Assembly: GCF_007289895.1 (NCBI RefSeq)
Contig: NZ_CP041660.1
Span: 2,976,001 to 3,040,000 of the forward strand
Length of the DNA: 64,000 nt
Source: Catenovulum sediminis
GTDB lineage: Bacteria > Pseudomonadota > Gammaproteobacteria > Enterobacterales > Alteromonadaceae
Reading direction: 5' to 3'
Shown one piece after another: positions 61,684 through 64,000 of this stretch (position 1 is its first letter; the number at the start of each line of letters is the position of its first letter). Under the pieces are notes generated by a model. The model searched no databases and had not been told where the DNA came from. It saw nothing but the letters and a program-made list of their open reading frames with translations. Position numbers and translations under genes: made by a program.

Positions 61684-62487
61684 TTATTTTTTCAATTCAG
61701 GTGTAATAAATGGCTGTATTTCTTTTAGTACTATGCCTTGCAGTTTCGGGTTTGCTGCTACAATATTACCAGAATCGAAGTAACCATGGCCACCTGTTAA
61801 ATCGGTTACCATGCCACCTGCTTCACGAACTAATAAATCGCCCGCTGCGGTATCCCAAGGTTTCAATCCAAATTCCCAAAACATATCGATTCGCCCTGCA
61901 GCAACATAAGCTAAATCTAATGCCGCGGCACCCGCTCTGCGGATATCGCCTGCACTTTTAAATAACGTACTGAAAGTTTGTAGGTAAGCATCAAAGTGAT
62001 GTTTTTGTTTGAAAGGGAAACCCGTTGCTAACAAGGTGCCGGTTAGCTCTTTTTTGTTGGCAACACGGATTCGGTATCCGTTTAATTGCGCGCCGGAGCC
62101 ACGCACTGCGCTGAATAACTCATCACGAATTGGATCATAAACAACAGCAACTTCAGTTCTGCCTTTGACTCGAAGTGCAATTGAAACTGCAAAGTGGGGG
62201 ATGCCTCGTGCAAAATTGGTGGTGCCATCTAGTGGGTCTATTACCCACACATAATCGCTTTCTTTACCGGCTTGATGACCACCTTCTTCGCCGATAAAGC
62301 TATGTTCAGGATAAGATTGGCGAACCGTCGAAATGATAGCTGATTCAGCTTCTCTGTCTATATTTGTGACATAATCATTGTCACTTTTATTTTCTATTGT
62401 TACTCGGTCTAATTCAGAAAAGCCACGTGCGATAACGTGACCAGCCTTGCGCGCTGCGCGCACGGCGATTGTCAGCATTGGATGCAT
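61684..62487 (-). CDS. suhB: Inositol-1-monophosphatase SuhB
   Basis: A 267-residue enzyme, exactly the E. coli SuhB length. Metal-binding motifs are GEEGGH, WVIDPLDGTTNFARGIPHFAVSIAL and KPWDTAAGDLLVREAGG. It dephosphorylates inositol phosphate, and in E. coli SuhB is also part of the rRNA antitermination complex. It stands alone, divergent from the DUF2066 gene with 179 bases between them. Confidence 0.95.
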   Translation of the reverse strand: MHPMLTIAVRAARKAGHVIARGFSELDRVTIENKSDNDYVTNIDREAESAIISTVRQSYPEHSFIGEEGGHQAGKESDYVWVIDPLDGTTNFARGIPHFAVSIALRVKGRTEVAVVYDPIRDELFSAVRGSGAQLNGYRIRVANKKELTGTLLATGFPFKQKHHFDAYLQTFSTLFKSAGDIRRAGAAALDLAYVAAGRIDMFWEFGLKPWDTAAGDLLVREAGGMVTDLTGGHGYFDSGNIVAANPKLQGIVLKEIQPFITPELKK

Positions 62488-62666
62488 ATCTTACCCTGTT
62501 ATGTAAAAGAACAATTAAAACGGCGGCTATTATATGCTAGAACGACAGTTATGGAAAGTTGATCGTTTTTATTTCGTTAATCTATGAGTATACTTGCAGC
62601 TTAAATTTACCGTGTGCGAAGTGTATATGGATGTCACGGTGTTGGAACGAATAATAAACATGGTTA

Positions 62667-63737
62667 ATGATGATAAATAAGTTCTGCATATTTATTTTAG
62701 TGATATTAGCGAGTGCTCCCGTATTTTCTGTTGAAGTCGAAGGACTATACTTAGGTGTGGTAGAAGTAAAAGGGCAAAGTTATCAAGACAGAAAAGTGGC
62801 GTATAAATCTGCAATTAAACAAGTATTGGTTCGGGTCAGTGGCAATCAGGGGGTTGTTGAATTACCAGAGCTTGCAAGGGTGATAAATGAGCCGACTGAA
62901 TATCTAAGTCAATATCGATTTTTACAGCAAAATGGTCAGTTATACTTAGAAGCTCGCTTTAACGAAAAACTCATTAACGGCTTGTTAAAAGACAAAGGTT
63001 TAACCATTTGGGGGACGCGTCGTCCGCAAACCCTATGGTGGCTGGCAATTGAAGAAGAAAATAAACGGTATATTATTTCAGAGGAAAAGCAGCAGTATAC
63101 CCAAATAATTGCTCATCATGCAAAACTGCGCGGAGTACCCTATATATTTCCGTTGATGGACTTTGATGACCGGATGCAAATTAGTATTACCGATGTCTGG
63201 GGGCGCTTTGCCAACACTGTTAAATCAGCGAGTGAGCGATATAATGCAGAAGCCATCGTGATGGCAAGAATATTTACACAAACAAATGAAGAGTCCGTAT
63301 TAGCAGAAGGCTGGATGGCACAAGTGAGCGTTTTAGAGGATAAGAAATTATCTACACACACCTTTATCCGTGATGATTTAGAGTTGGTCTGGCCCGAAAT
63401 GGTTAATTGGGTAGCTGACCAGTTAGCTCACCGATATTCGATAAAAGCACAAGGTTACACGGCCAGTAGTTTAAACATCACGATAGAAAATATCGAAAAC
63501 GCAGCACAAGCAGTAGCCATTCAAGGATTTTTAACTACAATATCCGCAGTCGATAACGTATTAATACTACAAATTAACGAATCAGGTGTAACTTTCCAGT
63601 TAAATTTGCTGGGAGAAGCCTTAGATGTACTAGATGCACTGTCGTTAGACAGTCGAGTTGAAAAAGTGAAACCGATATTTGGGCAAGAAAATAAAATGGT
63701 TGAAAATTTGTATCAATGGAAAGGGAAGTTTCATTGA
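62667..63737 (+). CDS. DUF2066 periplasmic protein
   Basis: A 356-residue protein with a signal peptide (about 1-21, ending VFS-VEVEG). It has the DUF2066 motifs DRKVAYKSAIKQVLVRVSGNQGV and LTIWGTRRPQTLWWLAIEEE. The family is found next to hda in gammaproteobacteria and its function is unknown. The stop overlaps the start of hda by 3 bases, so translation is coupled. Confidence 0.85.
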   Translation: MMINKFCIFILVILASAPVFSVEVEGLYLGVVEVKGQSYQDRKVAYKSAIKQVLVRVSGNQGVVELPELARVINEPTEYLSQYRFLQQNGQLYLEARFNEKLINGLLKDKGLTIWGTRRPQTLWWLAIEEENKRYIISEEKQQYTQIIAHHAKLRGVPYIFPLMDFDDRMQISITDVWGRFANTVKSASERYNAEAIVMARIFTQTNEESVLAEGWMAQVSVLEDKKLSTHTFIRDDLELVWPEMVNWVADQLAHRYSIKAQGYTASSLNITIENIENAAQAVAIQGFLTTISAVDNVLILQINESGVTFQLNLLGEALDVLDALSLDSRVEKVKPIFGQENKMVENLYQWKGKFH

Positions 63738-64000
63738 AACAACAGCTAACAATTAATTTTACGCATGAACTAGAAGCGAGCTTTGATTATTTCTACCAAC
63801 AAGGTAACGAAATGTTGCTCGCAAATCTGCAAGAATTTGTAACAGCTAACGTCAACGTCCACAGCCAGCAGCTTATGTATATACATGGGCCAAAAGGCAG
63901 CGGGAAAACGCATTTGCTGCAAGCAACGTGTCACTATGCTGATTTGAACAAGCAAAATGCACAATATTTACCCTGCAGTCAGTTAATTGCGATGCCGGTA
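63734..64000 (+). CDS. hda: DnaA regulatory inactivator Hda, 5' part
   Basis: The first 89 codons run to the window edge: N-terminal KQQLTINFTHELEASFDYFYQQGNEMLLANLQEF, then a Walker A motif GPKGSGKTHLLQA near residue 57. Hda is an AAA protein that binds the beta clamp through a short N-terminal sequence (QLTINF here) and makes DnaA hydrolyse ATP. The start is probably TTG at 63734, which overlaps the DUF2066 stop as TTGA; E. coli hda also uses a rare start codon. Confidence 0.85.
   Translation, partial: MKQQLTINFTHELEASFDYFYQQGNEMLLANLQEFVTANVNVHSQQLMYIHGPKGSGKTHLLQATCHYADLNKQNAQYLPCSQLIAMPV

Overview
The window is chromosomal DNA of low GC content (by eye about 40%) from a marine-type gammaproteobacterium, most probably an alteromonad (Alteromonadaceae, Catenovulum-like; the genus is a guess). 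Reasons: Vibrio/Alteromonas-type flagellar genes (flgO/flgP outer-membrane lipoproteins, flgNMA-cheVR-flgBCDE-flgFGHIJ-flgKL followed by tandem short flagellins), sigma54 and sigma28 flagellar promoters, a FadR close to the E. coli protein, the yeaG-yeaH-ycgB operon, a DUF2066-hda pair, and a large secreted GH5-type glycosidase. No tRNA, rRNA, CRISPR array, prophage or complete transposon was seen.

Layout. 1-2.2 kb: flgO-flgP-flgO2 behind a sigma54 promoter. 2.3-10.6 kb: genes not linked to motility (CNNM/CorC transporter, fumarase C, DUF1328 peptide, phosphatase-lipid kinase fusion, NYN-domain protein, GH5-type enzyme with possible LacI-type operators). 10.6-10.9 kb: a MITE-like element of about 270 bp. 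11-29.4 kb: the main flagellar block, with flgAMN on the minus strand and cheVR, flgBCDE, flgFGHIJ, flgKL and three flagellins on the plus strand. 29.7-30.8 kb: a very acidic Sel1-repeat protein. 31-38 kb: lysine riboswitch with lysC, a small secreted protein, rlmJ, a LysR/azoreductase/pirin locus and asd. 38-41 kb: patatin lipase, fldA, DUF2788 and ybfF. 41-47 kb: fadR with its probable own operator, then ycgB/yeaH/yeaG, in which yeaG carries a one-base frameshift in a G8 run. 47-52.5 kb: sodB, grxD, a LysR regulator, a chemoreceptor and moeA. 52.6-57.3 kb: a 1110-residue lipoprotein and an outer-membrane barrel candidate. 57.3-61.6 kb: an overlapping three-gene minus-strand operon (secreted serine protease, FHA membrane protein, OPT transporter). 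61.7-64 kb: suhB, a DUF2066 gene and the start of hda.

How it works together. The flagellar block shows a readable transcription hierarchy: sigma54-type promoters before flgO, flgA (minus), flgB and flgF for basal body, rod, hook and rings, and sigma28-type promoters before flgM, flgK and each flagellin for late genes. Since flgM has its own sigma28 site, the anti-sigma factor would be made by the factor it inhibits. lysC (lysine riboswitch) and asd supply the shared aspartate pathway. The best candidates for something undescribed are the protease-FHA-OPT operon, the lipoprotein-barrel pair with an intrinsic terminator ending at the barrel start codon, and the acidic Sel1 protein beside the flagellins. 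All promoter and operator calls come from reading the sequence by eye.
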